A stretch of DNA of 64,000 nucleotides from Paraprevotella xylaniphila YIT 11841 (GCF_000205165.1 NZ_GL883865.1:1-64000); one strand, 5' to 3'. Counted from the first letter of the stretch, positions 10,177 through 18,474 are shown. Made by a program: numbers and translations. The notes: a model not told the origin generated them from the letters alone.

Positions 10177-10554
10177 TTACAAATCTTTGATTTTTACTTT
10201 AATTTCTTCCAAAATACTTGCATATAATATAAAAATTCTATTAAATAAATCATCAATTTTGTCCATTGTATATGCAAATTGTTCTACCGAAATCCAAACA
10301 TTCTTGTCATCAACAATAAAAACTTTGGCTACTTTAAACTTTAAGTTTATATCGTTTACTAATTGTATTATTTTATCTTTATTATCTGTAACTTGTAAAA
10401 GATTTGGTAGCATAATGCGGAAATAAAACGGATCATCTTTATAAATTACAAACAAATAATATAAATCATCTTTTTTGAAAGATATAGTAGTTTCATCTTC
10501 ATTTTGAATGGTTATATTATTTATTAATAGATAATTCTTAAATGTATTTAACAT
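10177..10554 (-). CDS. YbjN/T3SS-chaperone-like small protein (transposon passenger)
   Basis: About 125 residues from the ATG at 10554 (an in-frame ATG at 10578 would add 8). The alpha-beta pattern (FKKDDLYYLFVIYKDDPFYF, then paired long helices with LVNDINLKFKVAKVFIVDDKN) resembles the YbjN / type III secretion chaperone-like fold often annotated as DUF1790-type. I judge this by pattern only. It lies directly upstream of the membrane coiled-coil gene with a 1-base gap, suggesting that the two products work together. Confidence 0.55.
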   Translation of the reverse strand: MLNTFKNYLLINNITIQNEDETTISFKKDDLYYLFVIYKDDPFYFRIMLPNLLQVTDNKDKIIQLVNDINLKFKVAKVFIVDDKNVWISVEQFAYTMDKIDDLFNRIFILYASILEEIKVKIKDL

Positions 10555-10635
10555 GACTTTTTTGCTGCAAAAATACATAATTTATTGTGTTTTATGAATG
10601 ATTGTAATGTTTAATTGGGATGGTTTTGTGAATAT

Positions 10636-10947
10636 TTAGCATAATGAGCGGTTTCTCCAAAACAAGAAGTTCTTTCTACCATTGTCAAACTCAAATCTTA
10701 CAAGAAACTCATTCACTACATCCGTTTCGTAGATAGTTACAAGCCCCGATTGTAATTCTATATCCTTAATCAGTTTGCAATCCTTGTTGAGATATGCCAA
10801 AACTTCACTCCATATCTCACTGTCAACATCCGCAGTATAGGAAATTTCGTTGTTGCCATAATACTCATGGAGTACATCACGAAGTTCGGAGTTTCCTATC
10901 TTGTTGGAAGTAGTTGTACCAATCTGCTGTAATACAAATGATTTCAT
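10636..10947 (-). CDS. Hypothetical protein next to transposase (transposon passenger)
   Basis: A 103-residue protein from the ATG at 10947 (MKSFVLQQIGTTTSNK); the frame is open to an ATG at 10989. It is acidic and mixed alpha/beta, without signal peptide or membrane segment, ending KNFLFWRNRSLC. I do not recognise the family. It is transcribed away from the transposase and its base composition is closer to the transposase than to the two leftward genes beyond it. Confidence 0.5.
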   Translation of the reverse strand: MKSFVLQQIGTTTSNKIGNSELRDVLHEYYGNNEISYTADVDSEIWSEVLAYLNKDCKLIKDIELQSGLVTIYETDVVNEFLVRFEFDNGRKNFLFWRNRSLC

Positions 10948-11056
10948 ATCGCCTAATTGTTTGATAAAATATGTATTGAAACATATCAAGAGAAAATTTC
11001 ATCCAAAGATGATTTTTTAACATTTTAAATGAAATTTCCGTGATGTTGTGGGTATA

Positions 11057-11111
11057 ATTCACTATACCGATTAACAATCGGTAGTGAATATATAAGCCAA
11101 CAAGTTGGCTT
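11057..11111 (+). promoter_or_regulatory. Two tandem hairpins before the transposase start
   Basis: Hairpin 1 pairs ATTCACTATACCGATT (11057-11072) with AATCGGTAGTGAAT (11076-11089), with a 2-base bulge and a 3-base loop. Hairpin 2 pairs AAGCCAAC (11094-11101) with GTTGGCTT (11104-11111). They lie 28-83 bases upstream of the transposase ATG. Such structures often limit transposase translation from outside transcripts; that function is inferred here. Confidence 0.5.
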
Positions 11112-11139
11112 TAATTCCAAAAATCAAACAACGAATTAT

Positions 11140-12072
11140 ATGGCAACATTCCACTCACTACTCCAAATGATGGATACGCTGCATACCGAAGAGGATTGCA
11201 GGGTATATCTGGAGAATATGCGTTGGAATGGAAAGCCTATTTGTCCGCATTGTGGCTCAATATCCGAACATCACTATAAACTGACCAAAGATGGAAAATT
11301 TGAAGGTCTTTATAAGTGCAAGGATTGTCGTTGTCGGTTTACTGTGAGACAAGGAACCATGTTTGAAGGCTCAAATCTTCCGTTGAAGAAATGGTTTTAT
11401 GCAATCTATCTGTTCTTGTCGCACAAGAAAGGAATAAGCAGTTGTCAGTTGGCTCGTGATATTCAAGTTACACAGAAAACCGCATGGTTTATGCTGCATC
11501 GTATTCGCCATAATGTGAAAGACGATGACGCAAACTTTGATGATATGACGCAAATGGACGAAACTTATATGGGCGGTAAAACTCGTCATCACGGAAAAGG
11601 ATTGCAAGGTCGTTCATTAAAAGAGAAAACACCAATATTCGGTATGATTTCGGACGGACTTGTATATGCGAAAGTAGTACCGAATGTTAAACAAGAAACG
11701 TTATTCCCGATTATTGATAAACTTGTCCGTAAAGGCTCAACTGTGATTACAGATGAATTGAACGTCTATAATCCGTTATACAAGGAATATGAACACAAGA
11801 CTATTCCTCATAAGAAACATATTTACGTTGTGGACGGTTATCATACCAATTCGATAGAGGGATTTTGGAGTCATATCAAACGTGGTGTAAAAGGTATCTA
11901 CCACCTTGCGAGCAAGAAACATTTACAGAAATATTGCAAGGAGTTTGTTTTTCGATATAACACACGCAAGCAAACGGATTCTGACAGATTCAATGATTTC
12001 TTGAGGAGTTTCACGGAACGGTTGTACTACGGAGAACTTTTGGAGAAACCGGAATGGGTATATAACTATTAA
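11140..12072 (+). CDS. IS1595-family transposase
   Basis: A 310-residue transposase with an N-terminal zinc ribbon (CPHCG near residue 36, CKDC near 62) and an ISXO2-like catalytic domain. Candidate acidic residues are the Asp of MDETYMGGK, the Asp of VITDELNVYNPLY and the Asn/Glu of NSIEGFWSHIKRG. These features and the 8-bp duplication outside agree with the IS1595 family. The gene is intact, so the element may still move. It is followed by a clear intrinsic terminator (12087-12116), which separates it from the passenger cassette. Confidence 0.93.
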   Translation: MATFHSLLQMMDTLHTEEDCRVYLENMRWNGKPICPHCGSISEHHYKLTKDGKFEGLYKCKDCRCRFTVRQGTMFEGSNLPLKKWFYAIYLFLSHKKGISSCQLARDIQVTQKTAWFMLHRIRHNVKDDDANFDDMTQMDETYMGGKTRHHGKGLQGRSLKEKTPIFGMISDGLVYAKVVPNVKQETLFPIIDKLVRKGSTVITDELNVYNPLYKEYEHKTIPHKKHIYVVDGYHTNSIEGFWSHIKRGVKGIYHLASKKHLQKYCKEFVFRYNTRKQTDSDRFNDFLRSFTERLYYGELLEKPEWVYNY

Positions 12073-12086
12073 ACTAAAAATGAAAA

Positions 12087-12116
12087 TCCAATCACAGTAA
12101 CGTGGTTGGACTTTTT
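12087..12116 (+). terminator. Intrinsic terminator after transposase
   Basis: 9-bp stem TCCAATCAC (12087-12095) / GTGGTTGGA (12102-12110) with one wobble and a 6-base loop, followed by CTTTTT. Confidence 0.8.
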
Positions 12117-12507
12117 ATGCTTATAACATAGAATTATCTATAAATTTGGATGGCGGTCTGCGATATGTCTTGAAAATCTTTTGTTTATCTCAAAAAATAT
12201 CCGTTACTTTGTAATCGAACAAAAGTAAAAGGAGATTTTAAAGAAACAGACATAAGAATTTAAAGGCATATTACAAGCAACTTGTAGACAAGTTATTTGG
12301 CTTAGCTAAATCTGGTAAATTTCGTGAAGTTCCAAGTAATAAGTCGAAAGGTCAGTTTGTACCCTGCAAAGGGCGCAGACTGCTTTTCCTTATTTGAACT
12401 TCGAGGTTTTACCAGAACCCAGCTAAGAAAATGAGTGAAAAGTTTAGGCTGTGTCCTTTTCTTTTTGCTAAAAAGTGAAATATGGTACAAACTCAAAGTT
12501 CAAGGAT
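12117..12507 (+). promoter_or_regulatory. Non-coding region with probable promoter of the nuclease cassette
   Basis: About 390 bases without a convincing gene. A likely promoter is TTTG at 12180-12183, a 20-bp spacer, then TTACTTTG at 12204-12211 (one mismatch to TAnnTTTG). This would leave an unusually long leader of almost 300 bases before the nuclease start. The leader contains AAAGGAGATTTTAAAG at 12228-12243 with no reading frame of useful length behind it. Confidence 0.4.
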
Positions 12508-13365
12508 ATGGATTATAAATTAGACTACATGGAACGTCTTTTTGCCAAGATAAGCAAGAAAAAGACAGAATCCTATGTCATAAGTAGAATATGGCATCAG
12601 TTGGATGATGACCGTGTGAAATTTGTCGTCCAACAATACATCAGAAGAACACAAGACAAGTACGCACTCGCAGACTTGTATCTGCCACAACTCAATATCT
12701 TTATTGAAATCAACGAGCCTTTCCATAAGAATAACACGGAAATAGACAAAATCCGTAATGAGGAAATTCTAAACATTACCAATTCCAAACCCATCATCAT
12801 TGATTGTGATAACAACATTCAAGAAATTCACCACCAGATTACAGATGTTGTTTCGTTGATAAAACAATGCATTCAGGAAATGGGTGATAACTTCCAACCG
12901 TGGGATGATGTAAGTACATTATCGGTGGAATATCATCGGAACAAAGGTTATCTGAAAGTTGATGATAACGAATGCTTGCGTACTACAGATGATGTTGCGG
13001 AAACATTTGGAACTAAACCTAAGCATCGTGGTTTCTTACGTGCTTCGGGCGCAGCTGTTCCAAACAAGAAAAACGAAATAATTTGGTGGCCGAATACGGA
13101 ACACCGTCTTTGGTGCAACGAACTTTCGGAGGATGGAATGTTCATATATGAATATCCGAAAGCAGAGAATAAACGAACGGCACACCTAAAGCAATGGCTT
13201 TCAGCACCCGAAGAAACAAGAATTACATTCTTGCGTTACAAGGATGATTTGGGATTTTGTTTTTATCGCTTCGTGGGTGTGTTCAATCTCAATAAAGAGA
13301 AATCAATTAAAGAGAATAAATGTGTCTGGGAACGTGTCTCAAATACTTATCAACTTAATGTGTAA
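12508..13365 (+). CDS. PvuRts1I/AbaSI-like modification-dependent restriction endonuclease
   Basis: A 285-residue protein that I match to the PvuRts1I/AbaSI family, homodimeric enzymes that cut DNA containing 5-hydroxymethylcytosine or its glucosylated form, as in T-even phages. The N-terminal Vsr/PD-(D/E)xK-like nuclease shows ADLYLPQLNIFIEINEPFH (Asp56, Glu67, Glu70, His73). The preceding ISRIWHQLDDDRVKFVVQQ and the later FQPWDD, KGYLKVDDNECLRTTDD, FLRASGA and IIWWPNTE segments correspond to the linker and C-terminal SRA-like reading domain. Start 12508 is favoured over 12475 because it gives the short N-terminal helix seen in the family. It heads a rightward cassette inside the transposon. 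No matching methylase is needed, since such enzymes ignore unmodified host DNA. Confidence 0.85.
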   Translation: MDYKLDYMERLFAKISKKKTESYVISRIWHQLDDDRVKFVVQQYIRRTQDKYALADLYLPQLNIFIEINEPFHKNNTEIDKIRNEEILNITNSKPIIIDCDNNIQEIHHQITDVVSLIKQCIQEMGDNFQPWDDVSTLSVEYHRNKGYLKVDDNECLRTTDDVAETFGTKPKHRGFLRASGAAVPNKKNEIIWWPNTEHRLWCNELSEDGMFIYEYPKAENKRTAHLKQWLSAPEETRITFLRYKDDLGFCFYRFVGVFNLNKEKSIKENKCVWERVSNTYQLNV

Positions 13366-13383
13366 TGCCAAACTTTAAATAAA

Positions 13384-14220
13384 ATGACTGAAATAACAGG
13401 TAAAAGAGCCCAACAAGAAAGAGAAAAAAGATTAAGAGAACAAGACGCTGCTATAAGAAGTAAAATTAACGCTTTGTCTTATGACGCCAATCAAGTTGAA
13501 GAAAATTTCTCTATTATAGAAACTTTACTCAGTGAAAACAAAAGAAACAAGAAAGTTGGATTTGATAGAATTAGTATAGAAGTATATAAAAGTAAAGTGT
13601 TAAAGAATATAGCTGAACTTGAAAATGACATGATGACGCTTGCTACTTTAGATTCATCGAAAGCATCAACTATATCTTCATATTATGAAGATAAGATAAA
13701 GAATTGGCGGGAGCGATTGAAAAAATTAGAACCACAAATTCGTAACATACTATTAACTGGTGTAGATGATAAGGATGCGTTGGATAATTTATCTTTTTGG
13801 AATAGAATAACAGGAACTATCAAAAATATTGAAGAAAGCAATAAAGGTTCAGAGCAATCACAAAAAGAATTCAAAATAATAAATAGAGTTACATTCAGTA
13901 AAGACCCTGATGAACTTACTCAAACATTACTTAATTTTAGTAATGTAATTAATGGTGAAATAAGTGCTTTTGATTTTATTGGCAATGAACATAGATTTTC
14001 AGAAGCCAGAGAAAAATTTGCGAATGGCGTATTACTGTTGAAATCTATAGAACCAACTAACAAAACCATTCCTTATTTTGAAGAACTACAACAGAAATGG
14101 GAAGATAAAAGGAAGTTTCATATTAAATTACGGATTTATATTGTTATAGGTATTTTAGCTTTATCGCTTCTATTTTACATTCTTTATGAACTTGGATTTT
14201 TGGAATTTTTAAAAGAATAG
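13384..14220 (+). CDS. Coiled-coil protein with C-terminal membrane anchor (passenger)
   Basis: A 278-residue protein of no recognised family, 18 bases after the nuclease gene. It is highly charged and mostly helical. The first 30 residues are Arg/Glu/Gln-rich (QQEREKRLREQDAAIRSK), followed by predicted coiled-coil stretches (about 40-85 and 95-125). A single membrane helix near the C-terminus (about 250-272: IYIVIGILALSLLFYILYEL) ends with a short cytoplasmic or periplasmic tail. Gene order suggests an accessory or regulator of the nuclease cassette, or an independent membrane-damaging factor. No catalytic motif is visible. Confidence 0.65.
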   Translation: MTEITGKRAQQEREKRLREQDAAIRSKINALSYDANQVEENFSIIETLLSENKRNKKVGFDRISIEVYKSKVLKNIAELENDMMTLATLDSSKASTISSYYEDKIKNWRERLKKLEPQIRNILLTGVDDKDALDNLSFWNRITGTIKNIEESNKGSEQSQKEFKIINRVTFSKDPDELTQTLLNFSNVINGEISAFDFIGNEHRFSEAREKFANGVLLLKSIEPTNKTIPYFEELQQKWEDKRKFHIKLRIYIVIGILALSLLFYILYELGFLEFLKE

Positions 14221-14224
14221 AATT

Positions 14225-14344
14225 ATGGGAGATGGAAAGTGGGGGTTAATAGCCCTTATTCTTTATTTATGCAGAAACATTATTTATGTTCTGTTTTGGG
14301 GATTGGTAGCTGTTGTATGTTATTTAATTTTACAGATATTATGA
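14225..14344 (+). CDS. 39-residue membrane peptide (passenger)
   Basis: A small gene encoding MGDGKWGLIALILYLCRN, then a second hydrophobic stretch with ...VLFWGLVAVVCYLILQIL. Nearly the whole product is one or two membrane helices. It starts 4 bases after the coiled-coil gene, and its TGA overlaps the next ATG as ATGA (14341-14344). This tight packing, more than the sequence itself, supports it as a real gene. Its size and nature resemble small toxin or holin-like peptides, but no function can be assigned. Confidence 0.55.
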   Translation: MGDGKWGLIALILYLCRNIIYVLFWGLVAVVCYLILQIL

Positions 14345-14505
14345 AGATACCCGGATTAAGTTTTTCACTTAAAAGAGCACTTGGCGTTACTGCTGCCAAA
14401 CAAAAGATAAGCAGAAAAACAGGTGTACCAATGACTAAACAAGGCTTGGAAAGGAAAGTTGGACGATTTGTTATTAATACTATTTTCGGAACTAGAAAGA
14501 AATAG
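14341..14505 (+). CDS. 54-residue basic conserved-type small protein (passenger)
   Basis: Begins MKIPGLSFSLKRALGVTAAK and continues with KISRKTGVPMTKQGLERKVG, a strongly basic small soluble protein. The layout is of a type often seen as an unannotated small protein near mobile elements in many bacteria. Start 14341 is chosen because it overlaps the previous stop by 4 bases; an open frame upstream to 14239 only reads through the membrane peptide gene in another frame. It may bind nucleic acid, judged from charge only. Confidence 0.6.
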   Translation: MKIPGLSFSLKRALGVTAAKQKISRKTGVPMTKQGLERKVGRFVINTIFGTRKK

Positions 14506-14526
14506 TTTGTCAATAAAAAACTGTAA

Positions 14527-14565
14527 AATGCGGAAAAGGGAAAAACTTCTCCGCATTTTTTTTTT
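14527..14565 (+). terminator. Intrinsic terminator of the passenger cassette
   Basis: Stem AATGCGGA (14527-14534) / TCCGCATT (14550-14557), 15-base loop, followed by a run of ten T. It lies about 70 bases before the right inverted repeat and would stop cassette transcripts from leaving the element. Confidence 0.85.
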
Positions 14566-14636
14566 GTTTTTATGTAATGGCTATCTGCTATTCCATATAT
14601 TATTAAAGGTAAAACTTCTATTATACAAAACCGTTG

Positions 14637-14667
14637 GTACAATAAAGTATATAATTGCGTTATATTT
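14637..14667 (+). repeat. Right terminal inverted repeat and right target duplication
   Basis: The right inverted repeat (23 bp, 14637-14659) starts GTACAATAAAG and ends AATTGCG. The second copy of TTATATTT follows at 14660-14667 and leads directly into the resumed Type ISP reading frame. Confidence 0.93.
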
Positions 14668-15559
14668 TGATAAACCCTTTATTGAACGTATAGGTCTTTC
14701 ATCTAAACTATTCCCCACTCCCAACCACAAGAACCTTGTGATTTGTGTGTCATGTGTCAGTGCCAATAATGGATTATCTGTATCTCTAACAGATTGCATT
14801 CCAGACTTACATTATATAGGTGATACTCAATGTTTCCCTCTTTATTGGTATGACAGCAACGACACTGATATTGCCAACTTGTTTAATCAAGAAACGGAAA
14901 GGCCGATGGACAGATATGTGCGTAAAGACGGAGTAACCGATTGGATATTAAATACAACCCGTAAGCAATATGGCTACAAAGTAACGAAAGAGGACATCTT
15001 CTATTACGTCTATGGACTGCTCCATTCCCCCGACTATCGTACCTCTTTTGCCACAGACTTGAAAAAGTCCTTGCCACGCCTGCCTTTGGTGGAGAAAGCG
15101 GATGACTTCTGGACATTCTGCAAAGCCGGACGTGAGCTTGCCAACCTGCATCTGAATTATGAAACGATAGAACCTTATCGAAAATGTATTGTCCAATTCG
15201 CACCGCTGACAAACAAAGGAGACAAAATGAACTATCACGTAGAGAAAATACGTTTCGGCAAAATTGATAGTAAGACATCCGACAAGAGCGTCATCCATTA
15301 TAACCATGCCATTACCATTACCGGCATTCCCGCCGAAGCCTACGAATATGTGGTAAACGGAAAGTCTGCTATCGAGTGGATAATGGAACGCTATTCCATA
15401 ACTACCGACAAGAAAAGCGGCATCACCAACGACCCTAACGACTGGGCACGCGAGCATAACGATGAGAAATACATCTTCAACCTTCTGCTCCGGGTCATAA
15501 ATGTATCGGTACAGACGGTGAAGATCGTGAAAAGATTACCGAAGTTGAAGTTTAAATAA
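14668..15559 (+). pseudogene. Type ISP restriction-modification enzyme, 3' part
   Basis: About 297 codons that continue the Type ISP gene after the transposon: FDKPFIERIGLSSKLFPTP, then LVICVSC, IPDLHYIGDTQCFPLYWY, DIFYYVYGLLHSPDYR and GRELANLHLNYE. These are typical of the C-terminus (target recognition region) of LlaBIII-type enzymes. The reading frame is the same as that of 5687-9714 once element and one duplication are removed. It has no plausible own start: the frame is open back to 14459 only through transposon sequence. No further damage is seen in this part, so precise excision would restore a full gene. Confidence 0.9.
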
Positions 15560-15566
15560 AAAATAT

Positions 15567-17253
15567 ATGGCTTTTTCAGCAGAACAAAGACCCATTAGTA
15601 AGCTATTAAATGATTGCATACTAGAGATTCCTCGGAATCAAAGACATTATGTTTGGAAGAAAGATAATTGGCAAGATTTACTTTCTGATATTAACTTTAT
15701 TGTAAAAAAATAAGGATGATAAAAGACACTTTATTGGTAGTATTGTGTTAAAAAGAGAGGAATCTATAAACGGATTGGATAGGTATACTATAATTGATGG
15801 GCAACAACGAACCATCACCATTATGTTATTTCTATCTGCAATAATGAAATTGTTCTAAGATAAAGAAATGGAGAAGGATTTTAAAGGAACAATACCATAT
15901 TTAATTTCTAAAGATAGAAAAAATGAGGCATATTGCATATTACACTCAGAGGAACATTTGTTTATCAAGGATTTTGTATTCAAAGTTACTAATTATGATG
16001 AGAATAGAAATATAAATGAACTCATAAAATTGTCAAGCATAGACAGAAAAAAGGAAGATAATATAGCTAAAGCCATTCTTTTCTTTTACGATGAGCTAAA
16101 AGAAATGAGTAATAAAGAAATAGAACCAAGTGCTTACTTAATAGCAATGCGAGATGCTCTCATAGATACAAATTGTGTGGAAATTATTGCAGATACAGAA
16201 GAGGACTCTTATACTATATTTGAAATCCTTAATGCCCGGGGACAAGCTTTGGCTGATCATGAACTTTTGAAAAATTATATCATGAGATATATTTTACCAC
16301 AAAATGCGGTTGATGAAGTCAAAAAAAAATGGGAGATATTAGAGGGGTTATTAGGTGGATCTATTAATCGCTTCTTTAAACATTATACAGCGCATAAGAT
16401 ACAAGTAACAAATAAAGAACAAATTTTTCGAATTCTCCAGAGAACTTATCCTAAAGATAAAGTGGGTGCTCTAATGAAAGATATCATGTTAAAGTCCCGT
16501 TATTATCATACTATTATTTCACCCCAGAAATCAGGTGAAAATAAAAATTGTTCTGAAGTTGAATACAAAGTATTTTCTTTCTTTAAAGAAAAACGTGCAG
16601 AACAATTTAGACCTATTTTATTAAGTCTAATGGATAAGAAAGAAAACAACCAATTATCATCTGAGAAATATGAAGATGCATTGCATTTCTTGTACTCATT
16701 TTTTGTGTGTTACAATATTATAGGTGAAGAAAAATCAAACAAACTGGAAGATGTGGTATATAAGTATGCTCCAATTTTAGAGAATAATTTTAGCGAACAA
16801 GAATTAGAAAACTTTATAAACGGTATAAAAAAGAAAATCCCGTCATTAAAAACATTTACTGAAAGATTAAAGACATTAGGCTGGTCGAATCACAATGACT
16901 TTTATAAATCTCAAAAGAATAAAGATAGGGTCAGAATCGTATTAGAGTTGATAGAAGAACATTTGTCAGGTAGAATTAATTTTGAGGAATCTTCTCTTGA
17001 GCATATTCTTCCTGATTCACAAGATAATGAAAACGCCTTAATCGGTAATATTATCTTGTTAGAAAATAGAATTAATCAAAATTGTAAAGACAAGCCTTTC
17101 CGAGAGAAACTGAACTTCTATAGGGATTCTAATTATAAAATGGCTAGAGAATTGGCAAATCGTTACGGAGACAAAGAATTTTTGCCTCAAAAAAGAACTG
17201 ATTTTTTAGCAAATATAATATATAAAGACATTTTACATTTAGATAAAATATGA
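15567..17253 (+). pseudogene. DUF262/DUF1524 (GmrSD-like) nuclease gene, broken twice
   Basis: The gene begins at 15567 (MAFSAEQRPISKLLNDCILE, then IPRNQRHYVW) and runs into TAA at 15711 after a run of seven A. One more A would continue the frame into HFIGSIVLKREE and IDGQQRTITIM, the DGQQR motif of DUF262. A second lesion, TAA at 15856-15858, follows, and the frame is then open from 15868 to the TGA at 17251-17253. The distal part carries the DUF1524 HNH-like signature EHILP...GNIILLENRIN. Family members such as GmrSD and BrxU cut modified phage DNA and often lie beside restriction genes. The 461 residues from the ATG at 15868 might still be made but lack the DGQQR nucleotide-binding part. 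Confidence 0.85.
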
Positions 17254-18327
17254 TGTCAACCGAATCCCAAAACATAGAATTCAAAGGCACTCGACCGCTT
17301 CATGCTTCGCAAGCAGGGCAAGACTTGGGATGGTGTACCTGTGCCTTATCTGAAAGCGGAGGACTTGGATAACGCTACGTTTGATTTGTTCCGCAAGTAT
17401 GCCAAACGGAGCGGACGCATGGAGGAAGCGGACTTAATGGACGATAATCATGGACTGTTGGAGAAGCTCCGACTTTATGAAGGCAGTTACTTGAAACGTG
17501 CTGCTGCCTTACTATTCCATCCCGACCCGGAAAAGTATGTGACCGGAGCGTTTGTAAAGGTTGGCTTCTTCCGCGAAGGTATGGATTTGGTATATCAGGA
17601 CGAAGTGCACGGCAATCTGTTCCAGCAAATCATGAAACTGATGGACTTGCTGTGTACCAAGTACATGAAAGCCATCATTACCTACGAAGGCATCCAACGG
17701 ATAGAAACATTGCCTATGCCCCATGAGGCACTCCGTGAAGCATTATTGAATGCCTGCATCAACAAAGACTACGCAGAACCTTCTCCTATTCAAATCCGCG
17801 TGTATGAAAACAAGTTGGAGATAATCAACGGTGGGGTACTGCCCGAAGGATGGACGGTGGAAACCTTATTGTCCTCACATCGGAGTATGCCTTATAACCC
17901 TGATATAGCCAATACGTTTTTTCGTGCTGGTGAGATTGAGGCATGGGGACGCGGCATCGAGCGCATTATCACTGCTTGTAAGAAAGATGGATTCTCCACA
18001 CCGGAATTTCGTTATGATGCTTCGGGTATATGGACAACCTTTAAGTTTGAGTACCCGGAAAGGGCTACGATCCAAAGCGACCAGAAAACTACCCAAAAGA
18101 CCATACAAAAGACCATACAAAAGACCATACAAAAGCTAACGGAGCAACAACAAGCCATATTGGTCTATCTGAATGAACACCCCAATGCCACACGAAAAGA
18201 ATTATGTGAGAAGATTCCAGGTGTGACAATGGGAGGTGTTATACACAATCTTTCCCGCCTTCAAGAGCTTGGCTTACTGAAACGTATAGGAGGCAGGAAG
18301 CAAGGATATTGGCAAATTATAGAATAA
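17250..18327 (+). pseudogene. AlbA_2/HATPase-type transcriptional regulator, internally deleted
   Basis: ATGATG at 17250 overlaps the DUF262 stop and encodes MMSTESQNIEFK, the usual start of AlbA_2 (Schlafen-type) regulators. Immediately after, the sequence jumps to the region just before FMLRKQGKTWDGVPVPYLK, in another frame. So most of the AlbA_2 domain (about 100 residues by comparison with the family) is deleted, with a frame change. From the ATG at 17302, 341 residues remain. They hold an HATPase_c_4-like segment (PHEALREALLNACINKDY, LEIINGGVLPEG, AWGRGIERI), a TIQK repeat and a C-terminal winged helix (about 270-341). The shortened protein may be made but lacks its N-terminal domain. 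Confidence 0.8.
18088..18135 (+). repeat. 12-bp tandem repeat (ACCATACAAAAG)
   Basis: Three perfect copies at 18100-18111, 18112-18123 and 18124-18135, preceded by a diverged copy (ACTACCCAAAAG, 18088-18099). In frame it encodes TTQK-TIQK-TIQK-TIQK, a linker between the ATPase-like part and the winged helix. Copy changes would keep the frame. Confidence 0.9.
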
Positions 18328-18336
18328 AAAAGGATT

Positions 18337-18474
18337 ATGGACGATTGGGAAGAATCTGAAAACTGGCACGAGGACTTGATGGCATGGGAACGCTTTCAAG
18401 ATGAGCTTGAAAGGATTAATGGATCCCCCTATAAATTTCTAAAAAGCCCCTTCATCTTTCAGTTCGACCCGTAA
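18337..18474 (+). CDS. Small acidic protein, C-terminus replaced by repeat sequence
   Basis: A 45-residue frame beginning MDDWEESENWHEDLMAWERF, rich in Trp, Glu and Asp, 9 bases after the regulator gene. The last eight codons (from 18451) lie inside the MITE-like repeat, so the insertion has probably cut off and replaced the original C-terminus. The family is not recognised. Confidence 0.4.
   Translation: MDDWEESENWHEDLMAWERFQDELERINGSPYKFLKSPFIFQFDP

Larger units (their letters stand above)
9715..14659 (+). mobile_element. 4,945-bp IS1595-type transposon with passenger genes
   Basis: The element is bounded by 23-bp inverted repeats (9715-9737 and 14637-14659) and by 8-bp direct repeats TTATATTT (9707-9714 and 14660-14667). 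The IS1595 family is known to make 8-bp duplications and sometimes to carry passenger genes. It interrupts codon 1343 of the Type ISP gene. Contents from left: three leftward genes (9750-10947), the rightward transposase (11140-12072), then a rightward cassette with an AbaSI-like endonuclease, a coiled-coil membrane protein and two tiny proteins (12508-14505), closed by a terminator just inside the right end. Removing element plus one repeat copy (4,953 bp, a multiple of 3) restores the host reading frame. Confidence 0.93.

Noticed and set aside
12302-12496. Leftward open frame of about 64 codons in the transposon's non-coding gap
   Set aside because: Overlaps the leader of the nuclease cassette, no start context, low-complexity basic peptide; more likely chance.
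14459-14667. Upstream extension of the Type ISP 3' fragment as an independent gene with its own start
   Set aside because: This stretch is transposon sequence including the right inverted repeat and target duplication; the family similarity begins exactly at 14660.
18088-18135. Tandem 12-bp repeat as a CRISPR-like array
   Set aside because: No spacers; the units are contiguous and in frame inside a coding sequence.
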